Shown: positions 48,830 to 59,065 of the stretch, piece by piece
How positions within the stretch are numbered: the first letter of the stretch is position 1
How the letters are laid out: every line of letters begins with the position of its first letter
NCBI RefSeq assembly: GCF_000002425.4
Contig: NC_037271.1
Location: 6,699,267 to 6,763,266, forward strand
Length of the DNA stretch: 64,000 nt
From: Physcomitrium patens
Taxonomy: Eukaryota > Streptophyta > Bryopsida > Funariales > Funariaceae
Direction of reading: 5' to 3'
The notes under the pieces: generated by a model
Told to the model about the DNA's origin: nothing
The model's database searches: none
Seen by the model: only the letters and a program-made list of their open reading frames with translations
Translations under genes and position numbers: made by a program

Positions 48830-49410
48830 ATTTATATCATCAAATATAAGAGTGAGTACTTTTCTAGATTCAAGGAGTTTAAGGCACTTGTAAAAAAGTA
48901 ATGTGATTGCAAGATCAAGATGTTGTACATAGACAATTGAAGTGAGTACATATCAAAGCATTTTGATGAGGACTTTTGGATGCATTGTCCATGTAAAGAT
49001 ATCAGATTGTATGAAATTCAAATTTAATGCAAAAGGTACAAAATGTGTGTTTATTGGATATTGTGAAGGTACCAAGGCATATAAGCAAATGGTTTTGAAT
49101 ACCAAAAAGATCATCAAAAGTCATGATGTAGAATTTTTCGAATGTAAAAATAATTGTGAGCACTTGGAGATGTATCCAAATGAGAATAATAGTGAGTTTG
49201 TGGAAAAATCTTCAATTTTAGCAAAGAAAAAAGAAGATGATGATGACAATAAAGATGGTATGAATGAAGATGAAAAGATGAAGAAGGAGGCCTCTACAAT
49301 TCCTAAGACCAGTAATGAAGATATTGAAGATGTTGAAGATGATGATGATGATGAGGAGTATCAGCCTTTGAGTGAAAAAAGACAAGGTTTAAGAAAGAAG
49401 AAGCATGGAA
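48830..49410 (+). pseudogene. Integrase part of copia element M
   Basis: Core remnant near 48850 (RFKEFKALVKK, then CKIKML), then the C-terminal region: RTFGCIVHVKISDCMKFKF and GTKCVFIGYCEGTKAYKQ, the usual copia signature, followed by an acidic linker (DDDDNKDGMNEDEK). Element D interrupts it at 49416. Confidence 0.75.
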
Positions 49411-49415
49411 GCAAG
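49411..49415 (+). repeat. Target-site duplication of element D (left)
   Basis: GCAAG directly before TGTTAGGG; repeated at 55941-55945 directly after GTGACA. Confidence 0.95.
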
Positions 49416-49483
49416 TGTTAGGGACATAATCCTTAGACCTTTCTAGAGACAAGTTTCTAAAACCTTCTAGAAAGAAGTCTCTA

Positions 49484-49501
49484 GAAACTTCCAGAAGATT
49501 C
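49484..49501 (+). promoter_or_regulatory. Perfect four-module heat-shock element in the D LTR
   Basis: GAAACTTCCAGAAGATTC is GAA-nn-TTC-nn-GAA-nn-TTC with exact 5-bp spacing, the binding pattern of heat-shock factor trimers. Further GAATATTC, GAAGATTC and GAAGCTTC pairs follow to about 49680. It lies about 225 bp above the TATA box. The same element is at 55535-55552 in the 3' LTR. Confidence 0.7.
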
Positions 49502-49708
49502 CTTGAATATTCTCTTAGAATATTCTTTAAAGATTTTCTAAAGATTCTTTGAAGATTCCCTTAGAAGGCTCTAGAAGATTCTTAGAATATTCTAGTAGAT
49601 TCTAGGAAGTTACTTGAGAAGCTTCCTAGCTCTTGGATAGTTGCTCGAGAAGCTTCATAGTTCTTGGGAAGCTTCTTGATGCGCTTCCTTAGAACCATAG
49701 GCCAGTAG

Positions 49709-49751
49709 TATATATAGGAGTCGAGGCTGAAGAGTTCTTCAGTCTCGACAA
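49709..49751 (+). promoter_or_regulatory. TATA box and predicted RNA start of element D
   Basis: TATATATA at 49709-49716, then AGTCTCGACAA beginning 32 nt downstream at 49741. That 11-mer is the exact reverse complement of the bases after the LTR (49881-49891), which fixes the likely RNA 5' end under a self-priming model. Confidence 0.7.
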
Positions 49752-49880
49752 CACATCTCTTGAAGCTTTAGCTCAATTCTCTTGGCGTTGCTCTTGTACT
49801 CATCTGATAATCTAGTTATTGTCATTTCTTCTTGAACTTCTTGTTTAGATTTCTTGTTTGTATTTTTGGTCCGTGACAGT

Positions 49881-49891
49881 TTGTCGAGACT
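49881..49891 (+). other. Self-priming site of element D
   Basis: TTGTCGAGACT, 2 nt after the 5' LTR, pairs over all 11 nt with AGTCTCGACAA at the predicted transcript start (49741-49751). No TGG-type tRNA site is present. Same layout as element B but a different sequence. Confidence 0.75.
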
Positions 49892-49898
49892 ACCTTTA

Positions 49899-50280
49899 TC
49901 TTAATATCAAAGTTGAATCCTTCTTGTTTGAGAGCGGATTACCCCTCTTCTTGAAGGTATTCTAGCGCTTTAGGGGTTGCGGATTACCTTCCTCTAAATT
50001 GATATTTTCTCAATCACAATATCAGAGCTTAGTTCTTTGAGGCAGAGAGTGGACTACCCCTTTCCTTGGAGATACTTGAGCGTTCTAAGGGTTGCGGATT
50101 ACCCTCTTTTGGACTGATATTAATTCCTTCTTTTTGTTTAGCATAGCTAGTAAAAAAGACTGTTAACATCGATTTCAGAGCTTTGCCTTCTTGATAGAGT
50201 GCGGATTACCCCTCTTCTCGAAAGCATTGAGGCATTTTTAGAGGTTGCGGATTACCCTCTTCTAAAACTGAAATCGTTTA
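49899..50280 (+). promoter_or_regulatory. Leader of element D: three repeat units with paired ends
   Basis: Units at 49903-50006, 50018-50121 and 50170-50276. Each has two GGATTACC-type motifs about 50 nt apart, and each is closed by inverted repeats: AATATCAA/TTGATATT, AATATCAG/CTGATATT and CGATTTCAG/CTGAAATCG. An ACCCCT and AGGGGT-like pair lies inside each. It looks like a repeated RNA hairpin module of unknown role (packaging, dimerisation or translation are possibilities). Confidence 0.65.
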
Positions 50281-50395
50281 GTATTTTTTTTCTTTTCTCC
50301 GAGTAGGTTTTAGTGACAGGTAGTGCTACAATTTTCTCCAAGAGACTTAGCAATTTCTTCTTCTCTCAAAATTTTAATCCATCTATTCTCTAAAT

Positions 50396-51445
50396 ATGGA
50401 AGTAGACCAAGCCATAGACAATGCATCTCCACAAGTAGACAATAGAGTGGCAACTCTTGCAGATCTTCAAGCTTTTATGAATAGTGTACGAAAGGAGATT
50501 GCATTTCTTCGCAATCCAAGTAAAGAACCTCAAATTGATCTAGTGACCGAAGAAGCTAGACGCGAAATTCATAGCCTACAACAAGAGATTATTCGACTGA
50601 GAGAAGCAAGACATGTGTCACATACGACCCCTATGGATACTTCAAGGATTAGTACGAAAGAACCAAAAGCGAGTATGCCAGACAAGTTTGATGGAACAAG
50701 AGCCAACTTCTGAGGTTTTGTGCAACAAGTACGGCTTTACCTACGCCTATATCCTTCTCGTTATCCGAATGGATTTACCCAGGTTGCTTTCATAGGTACT
50801 CTTCTATCAAGAAATGCTCGCTCTTGGTTTGCTCCACTATTGGAGAAGGATTCTCCAATATTGTACGACCTAGAGGCTTTCATAGAGAGACTTACTGCTG
50901 CGTTTGGAGATAGCGATAGAAAAAGAGTGGCTGAAAGAAAAATACAAAATCTGCGACAAGGATCACGTTTTGCTGCAATCTATGCTGCAGAATTTCAACA
51001 GCTTACATGTGATCTTGATTGGAATGATAAGGCGTTCATGACACGATTTCAATATGGACTGAGAGATGATGTCAAGAACTTATTGATCACCATGCCTAAG
51101 GCAGATACTTTAGAAGAACTTATATCTCAGGCAATTATTTGTGACAACCGCCTCTTTGAATTACGACAAGAAAGACGATCAGGCTGGAGAAATGATGGAG
51201 CATTTGCTACATTTTCAAAAGGTCCAGAGAATCACTCTACAGATCCTGAACCCATGCAAATTGATGCGGTACGTTTCAAATCCCTCACAGCTGAGGAAAG
51301 AAATCGACGGTTTGAACAAAACTTGTGTTTATATTGCGGAGAAGCGGGCCATAAAGTTGTAGATTGTCGGAAGAAACAGAAGCCTCAAACAACAAGACTC
51401 AGGAGTACAAGCATGCAAGAAAACAAGGACGCCCAGCCACAATAG
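50396..51445 (+). pseudogene. Gag region of element D
   Basis: Starts MEVDQAIDNASPQVDNRVAT with a helical N-terminus, then MPDKFDGTRANF and FIGTLLSRNARSWFAPLL of the retrotransposon gag core, IQNLRQGSRFAAIYAAEFQ, and a zinc knuckle (CLYCGEAGHKVVDC) near 51330-51370. This is the capsid-nucleocapsid precursor. It is nearly intact, with about one break, and the last part overlaps the start of pol in another frame. Confidence 0.85.
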
Positions 51446-54400
51446 GGACCGTGCGGCTGGACATCTCAACATCCAAAATTAATCAAGGTCCCTTTCTCTC
51501 AGCTCAACCTTCAGATTGTTTTATGGTACCTTTACATCTGGGTATTCAAGAACTACAAGTCGATGCTTTATTAGACTCGGGTGCATCCGCTTGCTTTATA
51601 GATGAAGAGTTTGCCAAGCTTCACAATATTTCTCTTGTAAAGAAACTTAAGCCTGTCTATATAGAAGTCATAGATGGATGACCATTGTCTTCGGGCAATG
51701 TTATCCATGAAACTAAACCATTGAAGGTACGTCTTGAAAACCATGAGAGCAATATTGTGTTTAATGTTATCAAGACCCCTTCATGTCCTATCATTTTGGG
51801 ACTATCTTGGCTTGATAGATATAATCCATTGATAGATTGGAAGTTGCGGAAAGTGACATTTCCAACAAACTCCTTGAAGGTGGAATCTGCCAAGACAATG
51901 TCTAGAAACAAATCCTTGTTTATAGGTGCAAGGGCTTTCATGAAGGAAGCCAAGCAAAATACACCTCTTGTCATCTTCGCAACTCTGACTCGAGAAGATG
52001 CAACTCCGACTTTGGTTATTCCAAAGCAGTATGAAGAATTCAAAGATGTCTTTGAAAAGAAGAATGCTGATATGCTGCCAGAGCATCGACCCTATGACTG
52101 TGCCATTGAATTGCAAGAAGGAGCACAACCACCTTTTGGACCAATCTACAATTTGTTGTAGACGGAGTTGACTGAGTTGCGGAAGTACATTGATGAGAAT
52201 CTAGCCAAGAACTTCATCCGTCATTCGAAGTCGCCAGCTGGGGCACCAATCTTATTTGTGAAGAAGAAGGATGGCTCACTACGGATGTGCGTGGACTATC
52301 GAGGTCTCAACAAGGTGACAAAAAAGAATCGCTACCCACTGCCTTTGATCTCTGGTCTTCTTGAACAATTTGGGCGTGCAAGGATCTTTACAAAGATTGA
52401 TCTAAGGGGAGCTTACAACCTTGTGCGAATTAAGGAAGGAGATGAATGGAAGACAGCATTCCGAACAAGGTATTGCCATTTTGAATACAATGTCATGCCA
52501 TTTGGTCTTACTAATGCTCCAGCGGTCTTTCAACACATGATGAATGACATCTTTCAAGAGCATCTAGACGATTTTGTTGTCATCTATCTAGATGATATTT
52601 TGATATTTTCTAAGAACGAGGAAGAACATGAGAAGCACGTTCGTCTGGTACTCAAAAAACTATGGGAGCGAGGACTCTATGCCAAATTAGAGAAGTGCTT
52701 ATTTCACCAAACTGAGATGGAGTTTTTGGGATTCATCGCGACTACGGAAGGCTTGAAGATGGATCCAAAAAGGTGGAAGCAATCATGTCTTGGGAAGTTC
52801 CGAAGACGGTTAGGGACGTACAATGTTTTCTTGGATTTGCTAACTACTATCGGATCTTCATCAAGAATTATTCTCAAGTTGCTGCCCCCCTCACTCGGTT
52901 AACGTATAAGGACAAGCTCGAATGGGGACCTATCGCAGAAAAAGCATTTCAAGATTTGAAGATGGTATTTACTACAGCTCCAATCTTGGTACATCCGGAC
53001 TTTACAAAGGCCTTTTATTTGGAGACATATGCTTCGGATTTTGCTTTGAGAGCTGTACTTTCAAAGATGGGCGTAGATGAGAAGCTCCATCCAGTTGCGT
53101 TCTATTCTCGAAAATTCTCTGCTGCTGAGAGCAACTATGAGATCCACGATAAGGAACTCCTTGCTATAGTAGATTCTTTCCAAGAGTGGTGCCACTTTCT
53201 CGAAGGAACTGCACATCCAGTGACCGTATATACGGATCACAAGAATTTGGAATATTTTATGTCGGCTCGGGTTTTGAATCGGCGTCAAGCTCGGTGGAGT
53301 ATGTCGCTATCCAGGTTCGACTTTGTTATTACTTATCGGCTTGGGAAGCAACAAGGGTTGTCCGATGCATTATCAAGGAGATCATATCTCGCGCCAAAGG
53401 CTGGAGATGCAGCATTTGATCAACAGTGCACGACATTGTTGAAGCCAGAGAAATTTTGGCTCAACGCAGCTATTGTACCAATTGATGCTGACTTCCTCGA
53501 CCAGGTACGGGCCGCAACCGTTGAAGATTCTGTAGCCCTTGATATCAAGCAACATACTAGTGATGATAAATTCAAGATGAAAGGAGATCTAGTATATTTC
53601 AAAGAGCGGTTGTATATCCCAAAAGGGCCAACACTACTCCGAGTTCTTCAATCTCGTCATGACTTTCCAGCTGCGGGACATTTTGGATTCAATAAGACCT
53701 TGGAACTTATTTCCTGCGATTTCTGGTGGCCTCAAATGAGGAAGGATGTGAAAGATTTTGTTGTATCTTGTGACATTTGTTCAAGATCCAAAAACCCTCG
53801 ACATCGGCCTTATGGACTTCTACAGCCATTGCCTATTCCGCGCCGACCATGGTCTTCGGTTTCCATGGACTTTATTACGGATCTACCACCATCGAATTCA
53901 TTTGACAGCATTTTTGTTGTCGTAGACCGGCTTACAAAGATGGCACATTTTGTCTCTTGCAAGAAGACATCGTTAAGCGAAGACACAGCAAGACTCTTTC
54001 TTGATAATGTGTATCGATATCATGGTCTACCAGATGATATCGCATCGGATCGAGGAACCCAGTTTGTGTCAAAGTTTTGGAAATCTCTTTTTGAAATATT
54101 GAAGGTGGATATCAAGCTTTCTTCGGCATTTCATCCTCAAACGGACGGCCAAACAGAACGGATGAATCAAGTTTTAGAGCAATATTTACGTTGCACCATC
54201 AACTATCAACAAGATGATTGGATCGCATATCTACCGCTAGCCGAGTTCGCATATAACAACATCCTTCATGCGTCAACTCAACAAACACCATTCTTTTCTA
54301 ATTATGGATACCATCCGAAGCTTGACTTATGGAGTTCGTCAACGATTAACAATCCGACAGCTGAAGGATTGGTGAAGGAGCTTTCGCAGCTTCAAACTAC

Positions 54401-54875
54401 ATTGAAGCTTCAATTGCAAACTGCCCAAGAATCTTACAAGGCGTCCGCGGACAAATTTCGGAATCAGGCACCTAAATTCGCGATTGGAGACAAAGTTTGG
54501 CTGCTTCGACGAAATATTAAGACCAAGCGGCCATGTGACAAATTGGACTATCGGAGATTGGGACCATTTTTTATCCAGAAGCACATCAATCCTGTAGCGT
54601 ATCGTCTGGAGTTACCAGCTACTATGAAGGTACATCCTGTCTTTCATGTTTCTTTGTTGGAGCCTTATCGAGAATCGTCTTTTCTGGGAAGAGTACAATG
54701 TCCACCACCTAGCATAGAAATAGAGAACCACGAAGAATACGAGGTGGAAAAGGTCCTGGATTCACGGCAAAGACGGGGTAAATTAGAATACTTTGTGCAT
54801 TGGAGCGGTTACGATATTAATGAACGAACATGGGAGCCGGCCAAAAATCTCGCGAATGCGCCGCAAAAGGTATAG
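51364..54875 (+). pseudogene. Pol region of element D with C-terminal chromodomain
   Basis: Protease (LLDSGASACFIDEEFA) about 51565; reverse transcriptase about 52170-52760 ([39 protein letters not shown]); RNase H about 52980-53340 (VYTDHKNLEYF); integrase zinc region about 53650-53800 and core about 53840-54330 (SDRGTQFVSKFW, FHPQTDGQTERMNQ); GPF region about 54560; chromodomain about 54725-54860 with the aromatic cage pattern (YEVEKVLDSR, YFVHWSGYD, TWEPAKNL). In chromoviruses this domain is thought to steer integration towards modified histones. Pol is about 1150 codons, the usual size, with about three breaks. Confidence 0.88.
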
Positions 54876-55062
54876 GAGTTTCATCGACGATATCCTGAGA
54901 AACCCAAGCCGGTTCGACGATAGCTTCTTACTAAAGCTTGCTCATCCAGAAAACAGAAAAGATGAGAGAGCACCACCAAAATCCATAGTTGATGTAGTCA
55001 TTCTCTCCAAGATAGCGTAGAACTTTGTTAGTAGCCCAAGTTTGTTCTTATTGTTTTAGCCT

Positions 55063-55416
55063 TTGAATATGGATAGCCAAGATACTACACTTGTCATGTC
55101 ATCTCAAGCAACTAGCTCACGAAGACGACCGCGAGATGAAAAACGGCTTGCACCACGACGACGTCAAAGGATTCCGAGCAACAGATCGCTGGTGATTGTA
55201 TTTGAGGTCGAGCCTGCCTACAATGGTCAGCCAGAAGGAGTGTTTGCAAGACAATTTCACAATGAAGACACGGAGGTTCATGCTTGGTCAGAAGTTGAAG
55301 GCGTGGGCTACTACCGTTGGCTTCAAGGACCATTGAATCACTTGCCTCGTGAACAACAATTGGAGTTCATAGCAGAGGTTATGCGACAAATCTTTATTTT
55401 CTTGCGTTGGTATTGA
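55063..55416 (+). CDS. ORF3 of element D, conserved extra frame after pol
   Basis: 117 codons from MNMDSQDTTLVMSSQATSSR. A basic stretch follows (RRRPRDEKRLAPRRRQR), then FEVEPAYNGQPEGVFARQF and a conserved block YYRWLQGPLNHLPREQ. No signal peptide, membrane segment or known domain is visible, so it is not an obvious envelope gene despite its position. Related blocks occur at the same place in E, J and K, over a family old enough to have decayed heavily, which suggests the frame was once under selection. The frame is open in D. Possible roles (RNA binding, silencing suppression, integration partner) are guesses. Confidence 0.6.
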   Translation: MNMDSQDTTLVMSSQATSSRRRPRDEKRLAPRRRQRIPSNRSLVIVFEVEPAYNGQPEGVFARQFHNEDTEVHAWSEVEGVGYYRWLQGPLNHLPREQQLEFIAEVMRQIFIFLRWY

Positions 55417-55466
55417 CTGACGATAACATTGCTTCTCGGAGACTTCGAAGCTAAAGGAGGAGGTGA

Positions 55467-55940
55467 TGTTAGGGACATAGTCCTTAGACCTTTCTAGAGA
55501 CAAGTTTCTAGAACCTTCTAGAAAGAAGTCTCTAGAAACTTCCAGAAGATTCCTTAAATATTCTCTTAGAATATTCTTTAAAGATTCTCTAAAGATTCTT
55601 TGAAGATTCCTTAACGATTCCCTTAGAAGGCTCTAGAAGATTCTTAGAATATTCTAGTAGATTCTAGGAAGTTACTTGAGAAGCTTCCTAGCTCTTGGAT
55701 AGTTGCTCGAGAAGCTTCATAGTTCTTGGGAAGCTTCTTGATGCGCTTCCTTAGAACAATAGGCCAGTAGTATATATAGGAGTTGAGGCTGAAGAGTTCT
55801 TCAGTCTCGACAACACATCTCTTGAAGCTCTAGCTCAATTCTCTTGGCATTGTTCTTGTACTCATCTGATAATCTAGTTCTTGTCATTTCTTCTTGAACT
55901 TCTTGTTTAGATTTCTTGTTTGTATTTTTGGTCCGTGACA
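55467..55940 (+). repeat. 3' LTR of element D (474 bp)
   Basis: TGTTAGGGACATAG to GTGACA, nearly identical to the 5' LTR apart from about 10 substitutions and an 11-bp indel. It carries the heat-shock element at 55535-55552. Confidence 0.93.
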
Positions 55941-55945
55941 GCAAG

Positions 55946-57600
55946 AATGGAGTGCAACAAGATGAATCTTCTTCAAATGAAAGGAGATATCTTTTGAGAG
56001 ATAGAAACAACTTGGTAAATGGTGGAAGAACCATATCTTTCCTCAAATAATTGAAGAACATGCCAATGTTGCATTTTTTGCTGATCCATTGAATTTGTGT
56101 GATGCAATGAAGTCCATAGATGAAATGAAGTAGAGAAAAGCTATGGAAGATGAATACAAATTACTCAAGGAAAATAGAACATGGAAATTGACTCAACTTC
56201 CTCCAAATCAATTTTCAATTAGTTGTAAGTGGATATTTAGAACCAAAAAGAATACAATTGATAATATTGTAAGATACAAGGCAAGATTAATTGCAAAACA
56301 CTACTCACAAGTTGTTGGTGTTGATTTCAATGAAACATTTGCTCCTATGGCCAAATTCACTACCATTAAAACTATTGTGGCAATTGGGACAGCAGTGGAC
56401 TTGAAAATATATCAAATGGATATAAAGACGGCTTTTTTAAATAGAAATTTGGAAGAAGACATCTATATGAATCAACTTCAAGGATTTTTTGAAGATGGCA
56501 AATAATACCTTATTTGTAAGTTGAAGAAATGCTTATATAGATTAAAATAATTACCAAAGATATGGTACCAATGTATTGGCACATTTTTTTTGAATGATGG
56601 ATTTGTAAAGAGCAAGGCTGACTATTCTTTGTATGTGATACAATCAAATAAATTCATATTGATTTTCATCCTCTATGTTGATGATTTAATCATATTAAGT
56701 AACACTATGAAGAAGATGGATTGATTGGAGGCAAAGTTAGAAGAAGAACATGAGATGAGTAACTTGGAAGAACTCCACTATTGTTCAGTAATAGAATTTA
56801 TAAGAAATCGTGGTAATAAGACCATTACAATGAGCCAAAGCAAGTACATTGAAGAAGTGTTGAAACGATTCAATGTAAAGGATTGCAAGTCCATTGGAAC
56901 ACCTTTGAAAGTCAACTTAAAGTTGAAGAAGATCACAAATGAAGAATTTGCTGAGGTTGAAGATGAAATAAAAAGTGTTCTATAGAAGGCAGTAATAAGC
57001 TCACTCATATATGCAGTGGTTGATACAAGGATGGATCTTATATATGCGGTGAGTATTGTGAGTCAACACATGTCTAAGGCTGGACCAATCTATTGGATAA
57101 CCATCAAAAGGATCATAAGGTACTTAAAAGGTACTTTAAACTTCAAATTATGTCTTGAAAGGAGTAATGTTGCATTACATGGTTATTGTGATGCGGATTG
57201 GGTTGGAGATGCAAATGATAGAAGATCAATAATGGGATAAATGTTCTTTATTGGAGTGAAAGAAATCTCATGGAATTACAAAAAACAACCAACAATTGCA
57301 AGGTCCATAATGGCAGTAGAATATATGGCAGCTAGTTATGGTACAATGGACATAATTTGGCTAAGACAACTTTTAAAAGACATTGGACTTGTGCAAATGG
57401 AAGCAAGTCTAATGAAGTGTGATAATTAAAGATATCTTTCTTTTATAAAGAATCTAAAGCATCACTTAAGAATCAAATATATTGACATTCAACATCTCTT
57501 CATAAGAAAGAAGATTAAAATGGGAGTGATTGACATGAAGTATTGTGCAACAGAAGACATGCTTATTGGTTTGCTGACAAAAATACTAGTGAAGGATAGA
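55946..57600 (+). pseudogene. Reverse transcriptase and RNase H part of copia element M
   Basis: CKWIFRTKKNTIDNIVRYKA, VDFNETFAPMAKFTTIKTI, YQMDIKTAFLNRNLEEDIY and YVDDLIIL are the copia reverse transcriptase blocks (about 56150-56700). RNase H follows (LHGYCDADWVGDANDRRS near 57175; MAVEYMAASYGTMDIIWL near 57315; KHHLRIKYIDIQHLFIR near 57465). Many breaks; fossil. Confidence 0.8.
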
Positions 57601-57659
57601 CATCAAAAGTTATAAAAGGTACTAAGATTAATAGCCTTTGACTAATAGCAAAGTAGGAG

Positions 57660-58027
57660 TATTAAAGTAAATAATTATTACCATAAGTATAATAGAGTAA
57701 ATAAGTATTATCTAAGATAAGTTGCTAATAGTCAAAGGATAGCAAATGGATGAAGAAAAGTAATTAAGGTGGCAGTTAGGATTTAAGTGGCGACTAGGTT
57801 AAGAAAGAAACTAGGGTTTAGTTGGATGAAGTAAAAATGGATGTAACATCATAAGGATAGAAGTTATCTAGTTAATTAGCAACTACTACTTATAAGTATA
57901 GGATGTTGAAAGTGAGAGGTATCTCATTCTACACTTTTCTTGTGTGCAACCTAGCTGATTTCTACTTCTATCTTGCTTGTTGTATTTCTTCAATACTTTC
58001 TTGAGGAAAATTCTCTCTACTCTAACA
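57660..58027 (+). repeat. 3' LTR of copia element M (368 bp)
   Basis: Preceded by a purine-rich tract (AAAGTAGGAG). It runs from TATTAAAGTAAATAAT to CTACTCTAACA. Its end block (TACTTTCTTGAGGAAAA) resembles the end of LTR H1. Confidence 0.65.
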
Positions 58028-58139
58028 ATGGATTTTATTGGTTTATGCATCATCTTTTAGTTCATATCCTTAACACAAATTTAACTCAAAATCTATTACT
58101 TGTTGATTTATCAAACAAGATATTGTAATTGTCACTACT

Positions 58140-58678
58140 TGTCAAGGACATGAATCTTAAAGAAAAAGAATCTTCAATACACTCTTGTATCAGAGAAGGA
58201 AATTAGAAAGTCACTCAAAAGGTGATGTCATATTAAACTAGAATGGCTATTTCCAAAAACAAGAAAACTAAAAAGTCTTGAAACAAAACTAAAGACTAGA
58301 AAGGTATTAACAAGCGTGAAGAAGGCTTCAAATATACTTTCTAACTAAAAGCTACATGGCAATATTCTATAGGACTTCCAACATGTGTTGATTTTGTTAG
58401 CTACAAGTCTTAACTTGCAAGACAAGTTATCTATGTATGTGCTACATAGTTAACTTGTTTTATAAGCTACTATATGGATTTAACTTATTTTATAAGCTAC
58501 CAACCCATGGTTAACTTGTTGGCTAAGTTTCTAACCTACAAACACATCTAAAATCAAAACCACGTCTATAAAGCTTCTAATAAGCTTCTCTAAAAGACTT
58601 TATGAAATTAATCCATATTTACCTACTTCTACCTAATGATATGAATAATTATTGGAATAAATGTATATGTCCATGACA
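58140..58678 (-). repeat. Solo B-family LTR inside ORF3 of element K (539 bp)
   Basis: Minus strand from TGTCATGGACATATAC (58678) to GTCCTTGACA (58140). ORF3-region sequence resumes on both sides. The flanks CTACT and CAACC fit a decayed 5-bp duplication of CAACT. Confidence 0.75.
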
Positions 58679-59020
58679 CAACCTTTAAAATGACATAATC
58701 AAAATAAAGATCTTGAAGAATAACATGTCTTTTTTTCAAATAGATGGTAAGATACAACATGTTTGGTATCACAACATTAGAAGGGACTCCTAATGTTTGG
58801 TGATTTTATTAGATATAGAATTAATTCTTAATGATGTTTTAAATATTTTATTTTAAGAGAATTATGAAGGCTCCAACAAAAATCAAATAATAAGGTGGTC
58901 TTTCTACCTTGATTTGAGACACTATTAATGCTTGAGAGGACCAAATAACCATCTTCAAAGAGAATAAAGATCAGATTATATAACAAATACAAATTTCTAC
59001 ATGTTAGATTTTCTCAGCAT
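58679..59020 (+). pseudogene. ORF3 of element K (decayed)
   Basis: Matches E ORF3 in order along the DNA (GATGGTAAGATACAACATG, GAATTATGAAGGCTCCAACA, AGAGGACCAAATAACCATCT). Followed by the purine tract and the 3' LTR. Fossil. Confidence 0.55.
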
Positions 59021-59065
59021 ATGATGACCGCTCCTCCTAGAATTCATTCTTAAGAGGGAGGATAA

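Larger units (their letters stand above)
49416..49878 (+). repeat. 5' LTR of element D (463 bp)
   Basis: TGTTAGGGACATAA to GGTCCGTGACA. It contains many GAAnnTTC / TTCnnGAA modules, a TATATATA box at 49709-49716 and the predicted RNA start at 49741. U3 is about 325 bp, R-U5 about 138 bp. Confidence 0.93.
49416..55940 (+). mobile_element. Element D: young Ty3/gypsy chromovirus, both LTRs present
   Basis: 5' LTR 49416-49878, self-priming site, leader with three repeat units, gag 50396-51445, pol 51364-54875 with chromodomain, ORF3 55063-55416, purine tract (AAAGGAGGAGG near 55454) and 3' LTR 55467-55940. It is flanked by a perfect 5-bp duplication GCAAG (49411-49415 and 55941-55945) inside the copia element M. 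The LTRs differ by about 10 substitutions in 463 bp plus one 11-bp indel (about 2%), which is of the order of one million years under commonly used plant rates; the true rate here is unknown. Structurally complete, but the coding region has about four breaks, so this copy looks inactive. Confidence 0.92.
48785..58027 (+). mobile_element. Element M: Ty1/copia relic, split by element D
   Basis: Plus strand. The left piece, 48785-49415, holds integrase sequence; the right piece, 55941-58027, holds reverse transcriptase, RNase H and the 3' LTR. Element D and its GCAAG duplication separate them. The domain order IN-RT-RH is diagnostic of Ty1/copia. Gag, protease and the 5' LTR are not found; H2 lies where they should be. 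About ten or more breaks are present. To the right M abuts chromovirus relic K and was probably inserted in it. Confidence 0.8.

Noticed and set aside
49899-50280. CRISPR-like repeat array
   Set aside because: Only three diverged units, no regular spacers, and it lies in a retrotransposon leader of a eukaryote.
55063-55416. Envelope gene in ORF3
   Set aside because: Its position after pol would fit, but there is no signal peptide, membrane segment or cysteine pattern, and the product is short and basic.
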